Below are positions 7,670-16,264 of a DNA stretch of 47,033 nucleotides, one piece after another. Position 1 is the first letter of the stretch. Each line of letters starts with the position of its first letter. Origin of the DNA: Candidatus Aminicenantota bacterium (GTDB lineage: Bacteria; Acidobacteriota; Aminicenantia; Aminicenantales; UBA8522). A program made the translations under genes and the position numbers. The notes beneath the pieces were generated by a model. That model was not told the origin of the DNA. It did no database searches and saw nothing but the letters and a program-made list of their open reading frames with translations. Location: the NCBI GenBank assembly GCA_017886205.1, contig JAFNEO010000044.1, positions 1 through 47,033 on the forward strand, in the 5' to 3' direction.

Positions 7670-8851
7670 CTACTCTCTCAGGTTGAGATAGCCGAGCATC
7701 TCGTCCACTTTTCCGGTGGTGGCGATCTTCTCGAGCTTCCCGGCGACCTCCTTGAAGTGCTCGACCTTGATGTCGCGGCCGCCCAGCCCGTAGACATAGT
7801 TGACCAGCTTGGGGCGCTTTTCATAGTCGTAGAGCGCCGAGCGCACCTCGGTGAAGAGCGGCGCGCCGAAGGCGCCCGGAGAGGACGACCGGTCCAGGAC
7901 CGCCACGGCTTTCATTTTTTTCAAGGCCTCGGCGATCTGCCGGTACGGGAAAGGCCGAAAAACGCGGGGCTTGAGCAGGCCGATCTTTTTCCCTTCGGCC
8001 CGGAGCTCGTCGACCGCGTCTTTGCCCGTGCCGGCGGCCGAGCTCATGACGACGATGCCGATCTCGGCGTCATCCGTCCTGTATTCCTCGAAGAAACCGT
8101 AGGTGCGGCCGAAGGTCCGGCCGAATTCCTTCCCGACTTCCTCGATCACTCGCGGCGAGTTCTCGATGCCCTCGATCTGGTTTCTCTTGTGCTCGAAATA
8201 GTAGTCGGTGAAATCGATCGGACCCACCGTGAACTTTCGGTTGGTGTCAAGCAGCGGATAGGGGGGCTTGAAGTCGCCGATGAACCTCTTGACGGCGGCG
8301 TCGTCCTCCACCTGGACCACCTCGGCAGAATGGCTGATAATGAAGCCGTCGAAGCCGACCATAACAGGGGTCAGGACGTCGGGGTGCTCGCCGATCCGAA
8401 AGGCCTGGATGAAATTGTCGTAGGCTTCCTGGCTGTCCTCGGAATAGATCTGGATCCAGCCGGAGTCTCGGGCGCCCATGGTGTCGCTGTGATCGCCGTG
8501 GATGTTGATGGGTGCGCTCAGGGCGCGGTTGGCGATGGCGGCGACGATGGGCAATCTGAGTCCGGCGGCGATGTAGAGCATTTCCCACATCAGGGCGAGG
8601 CCCTGGGAACAGGTCGCCGTCATGACTCGCCCGCCGGCCGAGGCGGCCCCGATGCAGACGCTCATGGCGCTGTGCTCGCTCTCGGGGCAGACGAACTCTC
8701 CCGTAATCAACCCGTCCGCGCGAAAAGAAGCGATTATCTCGACTATGGCCGTCGATGGAGTGATGGGGTAGGCGGCGATGACGTCGGGGTCGATCTGGCG
8801 GACTGCCTCGGCGATGGTCTGGTTGCCGTTGAGGATCTTCGTGGCCTTCAT
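7670..8851 (-). CDS. porA: 2-oxoacid (pyruvate):ferredoxin oxidoreductase, alpha subunit
   Basis: A 393-residue alpha subunit carrying the pyrimidine-binding domain of the Por complex. The N-terminus NQTIAEAV...DVIAAYPITPSTAIVEII is the family signature. It is followed by CPESEHSAM (the catalytic-region glutamate), the TCSQGLALMWEMLYIAAG core, and ANRALSAPINIHGDHSD, where the loop contacts substrate. The C-terminal third (about 255-360) holds the transketolase-like C-terminal domain (LLKPRVFRPFPYRQIAEAL). Its start codon overlaps the porD stop by 4 nt (ATGA), so translation is probably coupled. It is a separate subunit, as in archaea and Thermotoga, not part of a single large fused chain. Confidence 0.94.
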   Translation of the reverse strand: MKATKILNGNQTIAEAVRQIDPDVIAAYPITPSTAIVEIIASFRADGLITGEFVCPESEHSAMSVCIGAASAGGRVMTATCSQGLALMWEMLYIAAGLRLPIVAAIANRALSAPINIHGDHSDTMGARDSGWIQIYSEDSQEAYDNFIQAFRIGEHPDVLTPVMVGFDGFIISHSAEVVQVEDDAAVKRFIGDFKPPYPLLDTNRKFTVGPIDFTDYYFEHKRNQIEGIENSPRVIEEVGKEFGRTFGRTYGFFEEYRTDDAEIGIVVMSSAAGTGKDAVDELRAEGKKIGLLKPRVFRPFPYRQIAEALKKMKAVAVLDRSSSPGAFGAPLFTEVRSALYDYEKRPKLVNYVYGLGGRDIKVEHFKEVAGKLEKIATTGKVDEMLGYLNLRE

Positions 8852-9162
8852 TTTTTCCTCCCTTCGGCAAGCTTGATCTCTTCTTTCACCATGACGATTG
8901 ATTTTTCTTTAGTGGGGCATTCCTCGGCGCAGAGGCCGCAGCCGGTACAGTAATCATAATTGATCCCGGTCACCTTGCCGTCTTTGACCAGGATGGCGAA
9001 ATGCGGGCAGAAGAGCCAGCAGAAGAAGCACTGGATGCAGTTCTTCTCGATGAACTCGGGCCTCCGGCCGGAGCGCCACGTCCCGGTGAGGTTGGAGACG
9101 GAGTTCCCGGCATGGATATTGACCGTACCTGTCGGAAGTTCTTTCCAGGTTTCTTTTTTCAT
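8848..9162 (-). CDS. porD: 2-oxoacid:ferredoxin oxidoreductase, delta (ferredoxin-like) subunit
   Basis: A 104-residue subunit that carries electrons from the thiamine site to ferredoxin through two 4Fe-4S clusters. Both motifs are complete: C42-x2-C45-x2-C48-x3-C52-P and C72-x2-C75-x2-C78-x3-C82-P. The first 40 residues form the short N-terminal extension usual for PorD. It overlaps porC and porA by 4 nt at each end, which fixes its place in the middle of the operon. The function is firm as part of the complex. Confidence 0.94.
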   Translation of the reverse strand: MKKETWKELPTGTVNIHAGNSVSNLTGTWRSGRRPEFIEKNCIQCFFCWLFCPHFAILVKDGKVTGINYDYCTGCGLCAEECPTKEKSIVMVKEEIKLAEGRKK

Positions 9163-9734
9163 CCTTCCTTGACCTCCTTATAAGCTCTGTCGATGGTCCT
9201 CATGTTCATTTCGACCACCTCAGCCCGCAGCTTCTTGGCCAGGGAGACCTTGATGTTTTCCCGGAACTTGTCCAGGTCCATCAGATTTAGAATCTTGACC
9301 AGGGCGGCGACCATCGGGACGTTGGGGATGGCCCTTCCCAGCTCGTCCCGGGCGATGCTGTAGGCATCGAGGGCGTAGATCTTCCTCTTTCCCAGGTTGA
9401 GGCGTTCCCGGACCAGGGGAACATCGAAGGTCGTGTTCATCAAGAAGATAGCGTCGTCCTTGGCTCCCTCGCTGATATCCACGAGCCCCAGCAGGCTTGG
9501 GTCGGTGACCACCACGATGTCGGGATAATAGACCTGACTATGACAGCGGATCGGCTTTTGGCTGATGCGATTGAACGCCAGGATCGGGGCTCCCCTCTTC
9601 TCGGCGCCGAACTCGGGGAAGGCCTGAACGTGTTTCCCCTTTTCCGAGGAGAGGACATCCGCCAGCGTCACTGCTGCCGTGACGACGCCCTGGCCGGCGC
9701 GTCCGTGCCAGCGAATCTCAAGTGTCTCTTTCAT
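9159..9734 (-). CDS. porC: 2-oxoacid:ferredoxin oxidoreductase, gamma subunit
   Basis: A 191-residue gamma subunit and the first gene of the operon. It opens with EIRWHGRAGQGVVTAAVTL, the G-R-x-G-Q-G-x-V-T-A signature of the family, and contains FPEFGAEKRGAPI, typical of the same subunit, near residue 40. Gamma binds CoA/structural elements and holds the complex together. AGGAGG stands just upstream of its ATG, the best ribosome site in the operon. A candidate promoter lies at 9787-9816. Confidence 0.93.
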   Translation of the reverse strand: MKETLEIRWHGRAGQGVVTAAVTLADVLSSEKGKHVQAFPEFGAEKRGAPILAFNRISQKPIRCHSQVYYPDIVVVTDPSLLGLVDISEGAKDDAIFLMNTTFDVPLVRERLNLGKRKIYALDAYSIARDELGRAIPNVPMVAALVKILNLMDLDKFRENIKVSLAKKLRAEVVEMNMRTIDRAYKEVKEG

Positions 9735-9786
9735 TGAACCTCCTCTCTGTTCATAAGTTCACTCGATGATGTTTCAACTCACGGCT

Positions 9787-9816
9787 TTTATAAAGGCGAG
9801 ATGATACCAAAACCAA
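9787..9816 (-). promoter_or_regulatory. Candidate promoter of porCDAB
   Basis: On the minus strand TTGGTT (9816-9811), 18 bases, then TATAAA (9792-9787), about 50 bp before the porC start and after the recR stop at 9826. The -35 box is a weak match. Confidence 0.35.
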
Positions 9817-9825
9817 CGCTGGAAA

Positions 9826-10431
9826 TCACTCCTTTAGCTCGGTGCGGCCCTCGAGGGCCTTCTTGATGGTGACCTGGTCGGCAAAGTCGATGTCCGAACC
9901 GACCGGAAGTCCCATGGCCAACCGGGTAAGCTTGACCGGATAACTTTTCAGCATCCTGGCCAGGTAGAAGGCGGTCGCTTCTCCCTCGGCGGTCGGGTTG
10001 GTGGCGATGATGACCTCCCGGAACTCCCCTTTTTCCACCCGCCGGATGAGCTTGTCCAGCCGGAGCTCGTCCGGGCCGACACCGCGGAGGGGGGCCAGCG
10101 TTCCCAGAAGGACGTGGTAGCGGCCGTGATAAATGTCCGTCTTCTCGATAGAGGAGATATTGTAGGGTTCCTCGACGACGCAGAGGGTGTCGGCCGACCG
10201 CTCTCCGTCGGCGCACATCGCGCAGGGGTCGATGTGAGTGATATTGTTGCAGACCGAGCAGTAGAAGATTTTCTTTTTGACCTCGCGGACGGCCTCGGCT
10301 AACCGCTCGGCCTCTTCCTGAGGAAGGCCCAGGATGTGGAAGGCGATACGCTGGGCGGTCTTGGCACCGATGCCGGGGATGTGCTTCAATTCTTCGATGA
10401 GCTGGTGAAGGGGCTGGGCGTAGTCGAACAT
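9826..10431 (-). CDS. recR: Recombination mediator RecR
   Basis: A 201-residue recombinational repair protein that, with RecO, helps load RecA on gapped DNA. It has an N-terminal helix-hairpin-helix (HIPGIGAKTAQRIAFHIL, 17-34), a four-cysteine zinc finger (C58, C61, C70, C73) and a Toprim domain from ~80 (LCVVEEPYNI ... VIIATNPTAEGEATAFYLA). The C-terminal Walker-B-like segment LAMGLPVGSDIDFAD is typical of RecR. Its ATG overlaps the ybaB stop by one base (TGATG), so it is the third gene of dnaX-ybaB-recR. The length is normal and all key residues are present. Confidence 0.97.
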   Translation of the reverse strand: MFDYAQPLHQLIEELKHIPGIGAKTAQRIAFHILGLPQEEAERLAEAVREVKKKIFYCSVCNNITHIDPCAMCADGERSADTLCVVEEPYNISSIEKTDIYHGRYHVLLGTLAPLRGVGPDELRLDKLIRRVEKGEFREVIIATNPTAEGEATAFYLARMLKSYPVKLTRLAMGLPVGSDIDFADQVTIKKALEGRTELKE

Positions 10432-10742
10432 CAGAACAGTCCCGGAATCTTGAGCCCTCCACCAAGAGCACTCAGCTTTTGGGAGAGATGCTCGTCCACT
10501 TTGGCCCCTGCATCGTTAAAGGCGGCGACGATAAGATCCTGCAGCATCTCGATGTCATCTCGGTTGATGACCTCGGGATCGAACCGGACTGAGACCAGAT
10601 TCTTCTGCCCGTCCAGGGTGATGCTGACCATTCCTCCACCACTTGTCCCTTCAACGCGGAGGTCGGCCAGCTCCTTCTGCAGCTTATCCTGCATCTCCTT
10701 GGCCTGTTTGAGCATTTTCTGGAGGTTGCCAAGGTCTTTCAT
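10431..10742 (-). CDS. ybaB: YbaB/EbfC family nucleoid-associated protein
   Basis: A 103-residue dimeric DNA-binding protein that usually sits between dnaX and recR. The sequence starts MKDLGNLQKMLKQAKEMQ, the family's amphipathic first helix, followed by the strand pair GMVSITLDGQKNLVSVRFDPEV and a C-terminal helix. I chose the ATG at 10742 over one 36 nt upstream because it gives the family N-terminus and has AAAGGAGAG 8-9 nt before it. The upstream codons overlap dnaX and look non-native. One base separates this start from the dnaX stop. Confidence 0.93.
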   Translation of the reverse strand: MKDLGNLQKMLKQAKEMQDKLQKELADLRVEGTSGGGMVSITLDGQKNLVSVRFDPEVINRDDIEMLQDLIVAAFNDAGAKVDEHLSQKLSALGGGLKIPGLF

Positions 10743-10743
10743 C

Positions 10744-12441
10744 CTATTCTCTCTCCTTTGTTCCTTTGACCGGTTCAACCGACAGGATGGTGGCCTTGAA
10801 GGTATCCATGAAAGCCTGGACGGAAGGGTCCTTCAGGGCGACGTCGGTCTCTTTCTCTCGCCTGGTCTCCCTGGGGCCTGCGGACTCCCCCAGCTTGACC
10901 TTAATCTTTTGCCCGAACACCTCGGAGGCGATCCGCTCCACCGTCCGGATGTCCCGGTGAACGGCCTCCCTAGAGTATTCGTCACCGCCGGGAAAGGATA
11001 TCTCCAGGATCACCGGATGGTCGATGACGAACCTTTTCTCCGGGGAGAACTTAATGTCCAGCGGCTCGTCTTTGATCCGGAACGAAGCCTGCCGGGAGAG
11101 GATGGCCGCCAGGGAGCTCTTTTCTTTCTGCAGTTCGGTCAGGATCTTGTGGAAATTGTCCTTGCTCTCTTCTTCTCGCGGCCCGGCCGGCGGCCGGACC
11201 GGCCCGAGCTTGGGGATCACCTCCAGTTTCTTTTCCGGCTTCTGGGAAACGGCGAACGGCCGGGGCCTGTCGCTCCCCATCGGGGACGAAGAGCCTCCGC
11301 TGTCCTGCCTGAACTTTTGTACTTCGGCGAGCAATTCTTTGAGCGGGACGATTTTTTGGAAATGGCAGAGTTTGACCAGAAGCGTCTCCAGGTAGATCTG
11401 CGGGTGGGAAGAAAAGCGGAGGCCCTGCTCGGCTTGCTGGAACGCCTGCAGGTAGCGGAGGATGTCCTCGAGCGAGGTTTTATCGGCTTCCTGCCGGAGC
11501 TGCTGGAGTTCCTCAGGGTTTAGCGGGAGAAGGCCTTCGACCTCCTGAACGGATTTGACCAGCATCAGGTCCCGGAAGTGGTGGATGAGTTCCCTGTAGA
11601 AGAAACGAAGATCGTATCCCTTCTCCATGACCTTTTCGACGAGCGAGAAGACTCCCTCCGGCGCCTGGGCCAGAATCATGGAGGAGCATTCGAACAGGAT
11701 CTCCCGGCTGATGGCTCCGAGTATGACTTTCAGATCATCATCCTGGATAACTTCGCCCGAGAAAGCCACGGCCTGATCGAGAAGGGACTGGGCGTCCCGG
11801 AGGCTTCCTTCGGCCGCTTGGGCGATCAAGTTCAGCCCACTGGGAGAGATCGTGATCTTCTCTTTCCGGGCGAGGCCCAGCAGGTTGTTAATAATCTCCT
11901 TTTGAGAGATTTTCTTGAACTCGAAGTGCTGGCAGCGAGAAATGATCGTTGCCGGGACCTTGTGGAACTCGGTGGTGGCGAAGATGAAGACGGTCCGGTC
12001 GGGGGGCTCTTCAAGAGTCTTCAACAGGGCGTTGAAGGCGTGGGCGGAGAGCATGTGGACTTCGTCGATATAAATGATCTTATAGCGGCTATGAATAGGC
12101 TTGTATTTAGCGGTATCCCGGATGGGGCTGATGTCATCCACCGTCCGACTCGAGGCGCCGTCAATCTCGAGCACGTCGATAGAACGGTCTTCGTTGATCT
12201 CCGTGCAGAATTCGCACACATTGCACGGGGTCGGCGTCGGGCCATGCTGGCAGTTGAGGGCTTTAGCCAGGATCCGGGCGACCGTGGTCTTCCCGGTGCC
12301 CCGCATCCCGGAGAAAATGTAGGCTTGGCCGACGCGGTTGGCTTTGATAGCGTTCTGCAAGGTCTGGACTACAGCCGCCTGGCCAACCATTTCTTCAAAG
12401 GTCTTGGGCCGGTACTTGCGCGCGAAGATGACGTATGACAT
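10744..12441 (-). CDS. dnaX: DNA polymerase III subunit gamma/tau
   Basis: A 565-residue clamp-loader ATPase of the replisome. The AAA+ module is at 1-240: Walker A GMRGTGKT (45-52), zinc-binding cysteines C64, C73, C76, C79, Walker B IDEVH (125-129) and the arginine-finger motif SRC (168-170). Residues ~240-350 match the clamp-loader collar domain. The C-terminus is a linker followed by a domain ending QAFMDTFKATILSVEP, as in shorter tau forms. I see no clear slippery sequence for a gamma frameshift product. The start MSYVIFARKYRP is canonical. It heads the dnaX-ybaB-recR operon. Confidence 0.96.
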   Translation of the reverse strand: MSYVIFARKYRPKTFEEMVGQAAVVQTLQNAIKANRVGQAYIFSGMRGTGKTTVARILAKALNCQHGPTPTPCNVCEFCTEINEDRSIDVLEIDGASSRTVDDISPIRDTAKYKPIHSRYKIIYIDEVHMLSAHAFNALLKTLEEPPDRTVFIFATTEFHKVPATIISRCQHFEFKKISQKEIINNLLGLARKEKITISPSGLNLIAQAAEGSLRDAQSLLDQAVAFSGEVIQDDDLKVILGAISREILFECSSMILAQAPEGVFSLVEKVMEKGYDLRFFYRELIHHFRDLMLVKSVQEVEGLLPLNPEELQQLRQEADKTSLEDILRYLQAFQQAEQGLRFSSHPQIYLETLLVKLCHFQKIVPLKELLAEVQKFRQDSGGSSSPMGSDRPRPFAVSQKPEKKLEVIPKLGPVRPPAGPREEESKDNFHKILTELQKEKSSLAAILSRQASFRIKDEPLDIKFSPEKRFVIDHPVILEISFPGGDEYSREAVHRDIRTVERIASEVFGQKIKVKLGESAGPRETRREKETDVALKDPSVQAFMDTFKATILSVEPVKGTKERE

Positions 12442-12496
12442 CGCCTCTATGGGTGATCAGCAGAATGGATATGAATGTCCTTTAAAAGTACCCACC

Positions 12497-12505
12497 ATTC
12501 TAGCA
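12497..12505 (-). promoter_or_regulatory. Extended -10 promoter of dnaX-ybaB-recR
   Basis: On the minus strand TGC-TAGAAT gives an extended -10, about 55 nt before the dnaX ATG. The -35 region 17 bases further up (TAGATT) is a poor match. Confidence 0.45.
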
Positions 12506-12584
12506 TAATTCCCAATGGAAATCTATTGAGAACTAAATCCCTTTGGATCTATAATCAAACCCACCTCCGGAAGAGAGAAACGGC

Positions 12585-13448
12585 CTGAAATATCGCAAAA
12601 GCCTCCTGGAAATTCACCTGGCCACAGTGCTGTTCGGCCTGGCCGGGCTTTTCGGGAAGTGGCTCACCCTCTCCCCTTTCCTGATCGTCCTGGGACGCGT
12701 TTTCTTCGCCAGCCTGACCCTGGGTATTTTCCTCGGGGCGACAAAGCAGAGCCTGCGGGCAATATTCCGGCGGCACGGCGCCCTGCTCATCCTGCTGGGA
12801 GCGATCCTGGCGGGGCACTGGGCCGCCTTTTTCCGGTCGATCCAGGTCTCCTCGGTGGCGATCGGGCTGCTGTCCTATTCCTCTTTCCCTGCCTTCACTG
12901 TCCTCCTGGAGCCGCTTTTTTACAGGGAAAAGCTGGACAGGAGGAACCTCTTTCTGGCTGCGCTCTGCCTTGTCGGGGTATTTCTGATCATCCCCCGCCT
13001 TGATCTTGGGGACAGGGTTTATCAGGGTGTTCTCTGGGGGCTTGTTTCCGGGCTTACCTTCGCTGTCCTGACCCTGTTCAACCGCCGGCTGGCCCAAGAC
13101 CATTCGAGCTTAGGGATCGCCTTCTTGGAGGATTTTTTCGCCACCCTTTTCCTCTTGCCTTCCTTGATGATCAAGCCGGTCCGGCTTTCGTTCGGGGACT
13201 TGGCTCTCCTGGTCGTCTTGGGTGTGGTCTGTACGGCCGTTTCCCACACGCTCTTTATCCAGGGGATGCGATATATCCGGGCTCAGACTGCCAGCATCAT
13301 AAGCAGCCTTGAGCCTGTCTATGGGACTGTGTTGGCTCTTGTCCTTCTGGGAGAAGTCCCTGCCTTGAGGACCCTTGCCGGAGGTGCGGTCATCCTGACG
13401 GCGGTGCTTTTTGTCACCTTGAAGGAAGGAGCCCGGCGGCCGGCCTGA
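12585..13448 (+). CDS. EamA/DMT superfamily transporter
   Basis: An inner-membrane permease of the drug/metabolite transporter superfamily with ten predicted membrane helices in two EamA repeats (first ~1-135, second ~150-285). The second repeat ends with ASIISSLEPVYGTVLALVLLGE, the typical EamA motif, and the first repeat carries the matching SYSSFPAFTVLLEPLFYREKL. The start is odd. GTG at 12627 would cut into helix 1, while the frame is open upstream and a CTG at 12585 gives a normal N-terminus (LKYRKSLLEIHLATVLFGLAG) with GGAAGAGAG 7 nt before it. No ATG, GTG or TTG fits better. The substrate is unknown; amino-acid or metabolite efflux is typical of the family. It is convergent with the DUF6600 gene. 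Confidence 0.85.
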   Translation: MKYRKSLLEIHLATVLFGLAGLFGKWLTLSPFLIVLGRVFFASLTLGIFLGATKQSLRAIFRRHGALLILLGAILAGHWAAFFRSIQVSSVAIGLLSYSSFPAFTVLLEPLFYREKLDRRNLFLAALCLVGVFLIIPRLDLGDRVYQGVLWGLVSGLTFAVLTLFNRRLAQDHSSLGIAFLEDFFATLFLLPSLMIKPVRLSFGDLALLVVLGVVCTAVSHTLFIQGMRYIRAQTASIISSLEPVYGTVLALVLLGEVPALRTLAGGAVILTAVLFVTLKEGARRPA

Positions 13449-13462
13449 CGTCTGTTGGCCGG
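13440..13462. terminator. Hairpin between convergent genes
   Basis: CCGGCC (13440-13445) and GGCCGG (13457-13462) form a 6-bp GC-only stem with an 11-nt loop between the two convergent stop codons. There is no T-run on either side, so terminator function is only suggested by position. Confidence 0.3.
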
Positions 13463-13463
13463 A

Positions 13464-14654
13464 TCAGTCCTCCTTCTCTTTTTTCTTGATCCTGCTCTGG
13501 ACGACTTTTTCCTCTTCCTGGTGCCGCTCTGTGATCTTGGCCTTCTCCTCGGCGTGCTCTTTCTTCAATTCGGAGGCCTTGATCTCGGACTCTTTTCTGA
13601 TCTTTTCCCTCTCCGCTGAGCTTCCGGCCAGCTTCTGTTCATCGTCGGTTTTCTTTCTGAGGTCGACCTCCTCTCTCTGCTGGCTTTGCTCGAGCAGCCG
13701 CATCTCCTTTTCCTGGTCCCCCTTCAGCCTCTGTTCGCGCTCTGCGGGTGAAAGCCTCTTCTCCAGGTCATCCGCCCTGATCTCCGGGACCTTTTCTTCG
13801 GCTTCGTCTTTTTCCATGAAAACCTTGGGCTTGGCGACTTCATTCTTCTTGACGGCAGGACGAAAGATCTGGACCGCGTTGCCGCTGATCCGGCTCTGTC
13901 CGGGCCGCTGTCCCTCTTCGACCTCATACCGTGAGACCTCGCTCCGGGTCAGGCGGCTGACCTGCTCGACATCGATACCTTGGTTAATGAGCTGGCGATT
14001 GCGGACCGAGAGGTTGGCCTTGTGGATGGTCATGCGGACGATGGTGCGGTTCCTCTCATAAGGAAGGACATACCGGTCGAGGTAATCATACTGGAAATAT
14101 CGGCCTTCGATAAATGTCCAGTAGTAGTCCGGAAAGTCATAGGGCAGGGAGCCGATCCCGACTCCGGCTATAAATTCTACGTCCGGCGGCAGGGGACTCC
14201 AGCCGATATAAAGATTACTCCAGCGCCAGCTGACCCACGCGGGTGCCCAGATCGAGCCGGGGACCCAGAACCAGCCCAGGCGATTATCCCAACCCCAGCG
14301 GCCGTAATGGAAGGGGACCCAGCCCCATTCATGGTAAGACACCCAGGTCCAGCCGTAGTTTGTCCAAACCCAGCGGCCGTAGGTATAAGGACGCCACTGG
14401 TGTCCGACCTGCCGGGGGATCCAGACATAGCCATAGGGAGCGTTGTGGACCCAGACCCCATACGGGGAAAGGTATTCATAGAAGTCGTTATAATCCATGT
14501 CCGAGGGATAATCTTCATAATCCCTCTCATAGGTCCTTTCCTCACGGGGCGCACGAGGCGGGGGCGTTCCCTCTCCTCCCTCATAGGGAACATAGATGAT
14601 GCAGCTCGAAAGGAAAAGGAAACCCAGAAGGACGGCCAGGACATTTTTTTTCAT
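13464..14654 (-). CDS. DUF6600 / YxWGxW-repeat lipoprotein with charged coiled-coil tail
   Basis: A 396-residue lipoprotein. The signal peptide ends in the lipobox FLSSC with C18 as the lipidated residue. Residues ~45-165 form a DUF6600-type region rich in Trp, Tyr and Gly: repeats such as YGVWVHNAPYGYVWIP, YTYGRWVWTNYGWTWVSY and HYGRWGWDNRLGWFWVP. These end in the family's IGWSPLPP. The tail (~290-396) is almost all Glu, Lys, Arg and Gln, and probably a long coiled coil. The family is seen often in Acidobacteriota and other environmental bacteria, with no known biochemical role. An envelope or cell-wall binding role is only a guess. It is a single gene, convergent with the DMT transporter. 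Confidence 0.8.
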   Translation of the reverse strand: MKKNVLAVLLGFLFLSSCIIYVPYEGGEGTPPPRAPREERTYERDYEDYPSDMDYNDFYEYLSPYGVWVHNAPYGYVWIPRQVGHQWRPYTYGRWVWTNYGWTWVSYHEWGWVPFHYGRWGWDNRLGWFWVPGSIWAPAWVSWRWSNLYIGWSPLPPDVEFIAGVGIGSLPYDFPDYYWTFIEGRYFQYDYLDRYVLPYERNRTIVRMTIHKANLSVRNRQLINQGIDVEQVSRLTRSEVSRYEVEEGQRPGQSRISGNAVQIFRPAVKKNEVAKPKVFMEKDEAEEKVPEIRADDLEKRLSPAEREQRLKGDQEKEMRLLEQSQQREEVDLRKKTDDEQKLAGSSAEREKIRKESEIKASELKKEHAEEKAKITERHQEEEKVVQSRIKKKEKED

Positions 14655-14720
14655 GGCTTTTTTCCTCCACGAAACCTTTTAGCAAACATCGTGCCAACGA
14701 TACTTCCTTTGTCCAACCTG

Positions 14721-14812
14721 AGGAGACAGAGAGCCTTCCTTTATTATGTCCCAAAAAAGGGACACCTGCAACCCAAATGTCTCCTTTTGGTCTGCCCAAT
14801 GGTCCCAATTGG
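14721..14812 (-). terminator. Cluster of inverted repeats downstream of rocD
   Basis: Three nested or adjacent hairpins fill the space after the rocD stop (14828): CCAAT/ATTGG (14796-14800, 14808-14812), AGGAGACA/TGTCTCCT (14721-14728, 14778-14785) and, inside the latter, TGTCCC-A6-GGGACA (14747-14764). On the minus strand the inner loop is T6. This is a likely end-of-transcript structure for rocD; a decayed mobile-element end is the alternative. Confidence 0.4.
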
Positions 14813-14827
14813 AAAACGGAGGATGGT

Positions 14828-16033
14828 TCAATTCAGCCGCTTGAAAACCCGCTTGATACGGCGGTAGGCCCAGTTGAGGTCCTTCTGCTTGATGACGAGC
14901 GGCGGGGCGAAGCGGATGACGTTGTCGTGGGTTTCCTTGCAAAGAAGCCCCTCTTTCTTGAGCTCCTCGCAGTAACGTCGGGCGCCGCCGGCCTCGGGCT
15001 TGAGCTCGATCCCGATGAGGAGGCCCCTGCCCCGGACTTCCTTGACGTGGCGGCTCTTGATAGTCTTAAGCTTTTCGAGGAAGTAGCTCCCCTGCTCGGT
15101 GGCGTTCTCCATGAGCTTTTCGTCCTGGATGACACGCAGGGACTCTCTGGCCACCGCGCAGGCCAGGGGATTTCCGCCGAAAGTGGAGCCGTGCTCACCG
15201 GGTTTGAAAACGCCCAGGACATCCCGCATCGCCAGGGTGGCCGAGATGGGATAACAGCCGCCGCCCAGCGACTTGCCGATGACCGCCATGTCGGCCTTGA
15301 CTCCCTCATGATCGCAGGCGAAGACCTTTCCGGTGCGGCCGAGCCCCGTTTGGATCTCATCGGCGATGAACAAGACGTCGTGCTCGGCGCAGACCTCCTT
15401 AGCCGCCTTGAGATAGCCGGCGGGCGGGATGAGGATCCCGGCCTCGGCCTGGATGGGCTCGACAAGAAAGGCGGCGGTATTGGCCGTGATCGCCTGCCTC
15501 AAGGCATCGATATCGCCGTAAGGGATGATCACGAACCCGGGTGTAAACGGTCCGAAATCGTTCCTGTAAAGAGACTCGGTGGAGAAGCTGATGATGGTTA
15601 CAGTCCGGCCGTGGAAGTTGTTGGCGCAAGCGATAATCTCGGCTCTGTCTTGGGGAACTCCCTTTTTTTGATAGGCCCACTTGCGGGCGGTCTTAATGGC
15701 TGTTTCGATCGCTTCGGCCCCTGAGTTCATGGCCAGAACCATCTCATATCCGGTCAATTCGCAGAGCTCCTTGCCCAAGAGGGGCCATTGATCATTCCGG
15801 AAGGCCCGTCCAGTCAGCGTCAGGCGCTTGGCCTGCTGCTGGACGATCTTGACGATCCGGGGATGGCAGTGGCCATGGTTAATGGCCGAATAGCCACTGA
15901 GGAAGTCGAGGTACTTATTGCCCTCGACGTCCCAAACCCAGATCCCCTTACCCTTAGTTAGGACGGCGTCCAAAGGGTGATAATTGTGGGCCGTGTAGAT
16001 GTCTTCGAGCTGGATGAAATCCCGAGTGTCCAT
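14828..16033 (-). CDS. rocD: Ornithine--oxo-acid transaminase
   Basis: A 401-residue class III PLP aminotransferase. It moves the delta-amino group of ornithine to 2-oxoglutarate, giving glutamate semialdehyde on the route between arginine/ornithine and proline/glutamate. Motifs: NSGAEAIETAIKTARKW (103-119), HGRT near 141, the cofactor Asp in FIADEIQTGLGRTG (D225) and the Schiff-base lysine in IGKSLGGGCYP (K254). HGSTFGGNPLA in the C-terminal half is also typical. N-terminal YTAHNYHPLDAVLTKG and TGRAFRNDQWPLL favour ornithine aminotransferase over acetylornithine or GABA transaminases. The gene follows tRNA-Ser(GGA) by 55 nt on the same strand. Confidence 0.9.
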   Translation of the reverse strand: MDTRDFIQLEDIYTAHNYHPLDAVLTKGKGIWVWDVEGNKYLDFLSGYSAINHGHCHPRIVKIVQQQAKRLTLTGRAFRNDQWPLLGKELCELTGYEMVLAMNSGAEAIETAIKTARKWAYQKKGVPQDRAEIIACANNFHGRTVTIISFSTESLYRNDFGPFTPGFVIIPYGDIDALRQAITANTAAFLVEPIQAEAGILIPPAGYLKAAKEVCAEHDVLFIADEIQTGLGRTGKVFACDHEGVKADMAVIGKSLGGGCYPISATLAMRDVLGVFKPGEHGSTFGGNPLACAVARESLRVIQDEKLMENATEQGSYFLEKLKTIKSRHVKEVRGRGLLIGIELKPEAGGARRYCEELKKEGLLCKETHDNVIRFAPPLVIKQKDLNWAYRRIKRVFKRLN

Positions 16034-16086
16034 TTTCTTCTCCTAGCGGTACGAAATTCTCGTCTTTTCCCCGAATGCGCGTTCGG

Positions 16087-16180
<94 letters not shown>

Positions 16181-16264
16181 GTGCCGGCAAAATGCGGCTT
16201 ATAAAAGCGCTCAGGAAGTATTCAAATTAGCAGAAAAGCCAGATCAGGTCAATTTAATGAAACG

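Noticed and set aside
5652..8953. Long plus-strand frames opposite the por and SH3-like genes (for example 7625-8953)
   Set aside because: These are antisense shadows of GC-rich coding strands; the minus-strand genes have clear family motifs and ribosome sites.
10744..12441. Programmed frameshift in dnaX to make a short gamma form
   Set aside because: I found no A-rich slippery heptamer with a following hairpin in the expected region after the AAA+ core.
12442..12584. Signal recognition particle RNA (ffs), often next to dnaX
   Set aside because: I looked for the conserved GGAA/AGCA tetraloop helix and found none in the gap.
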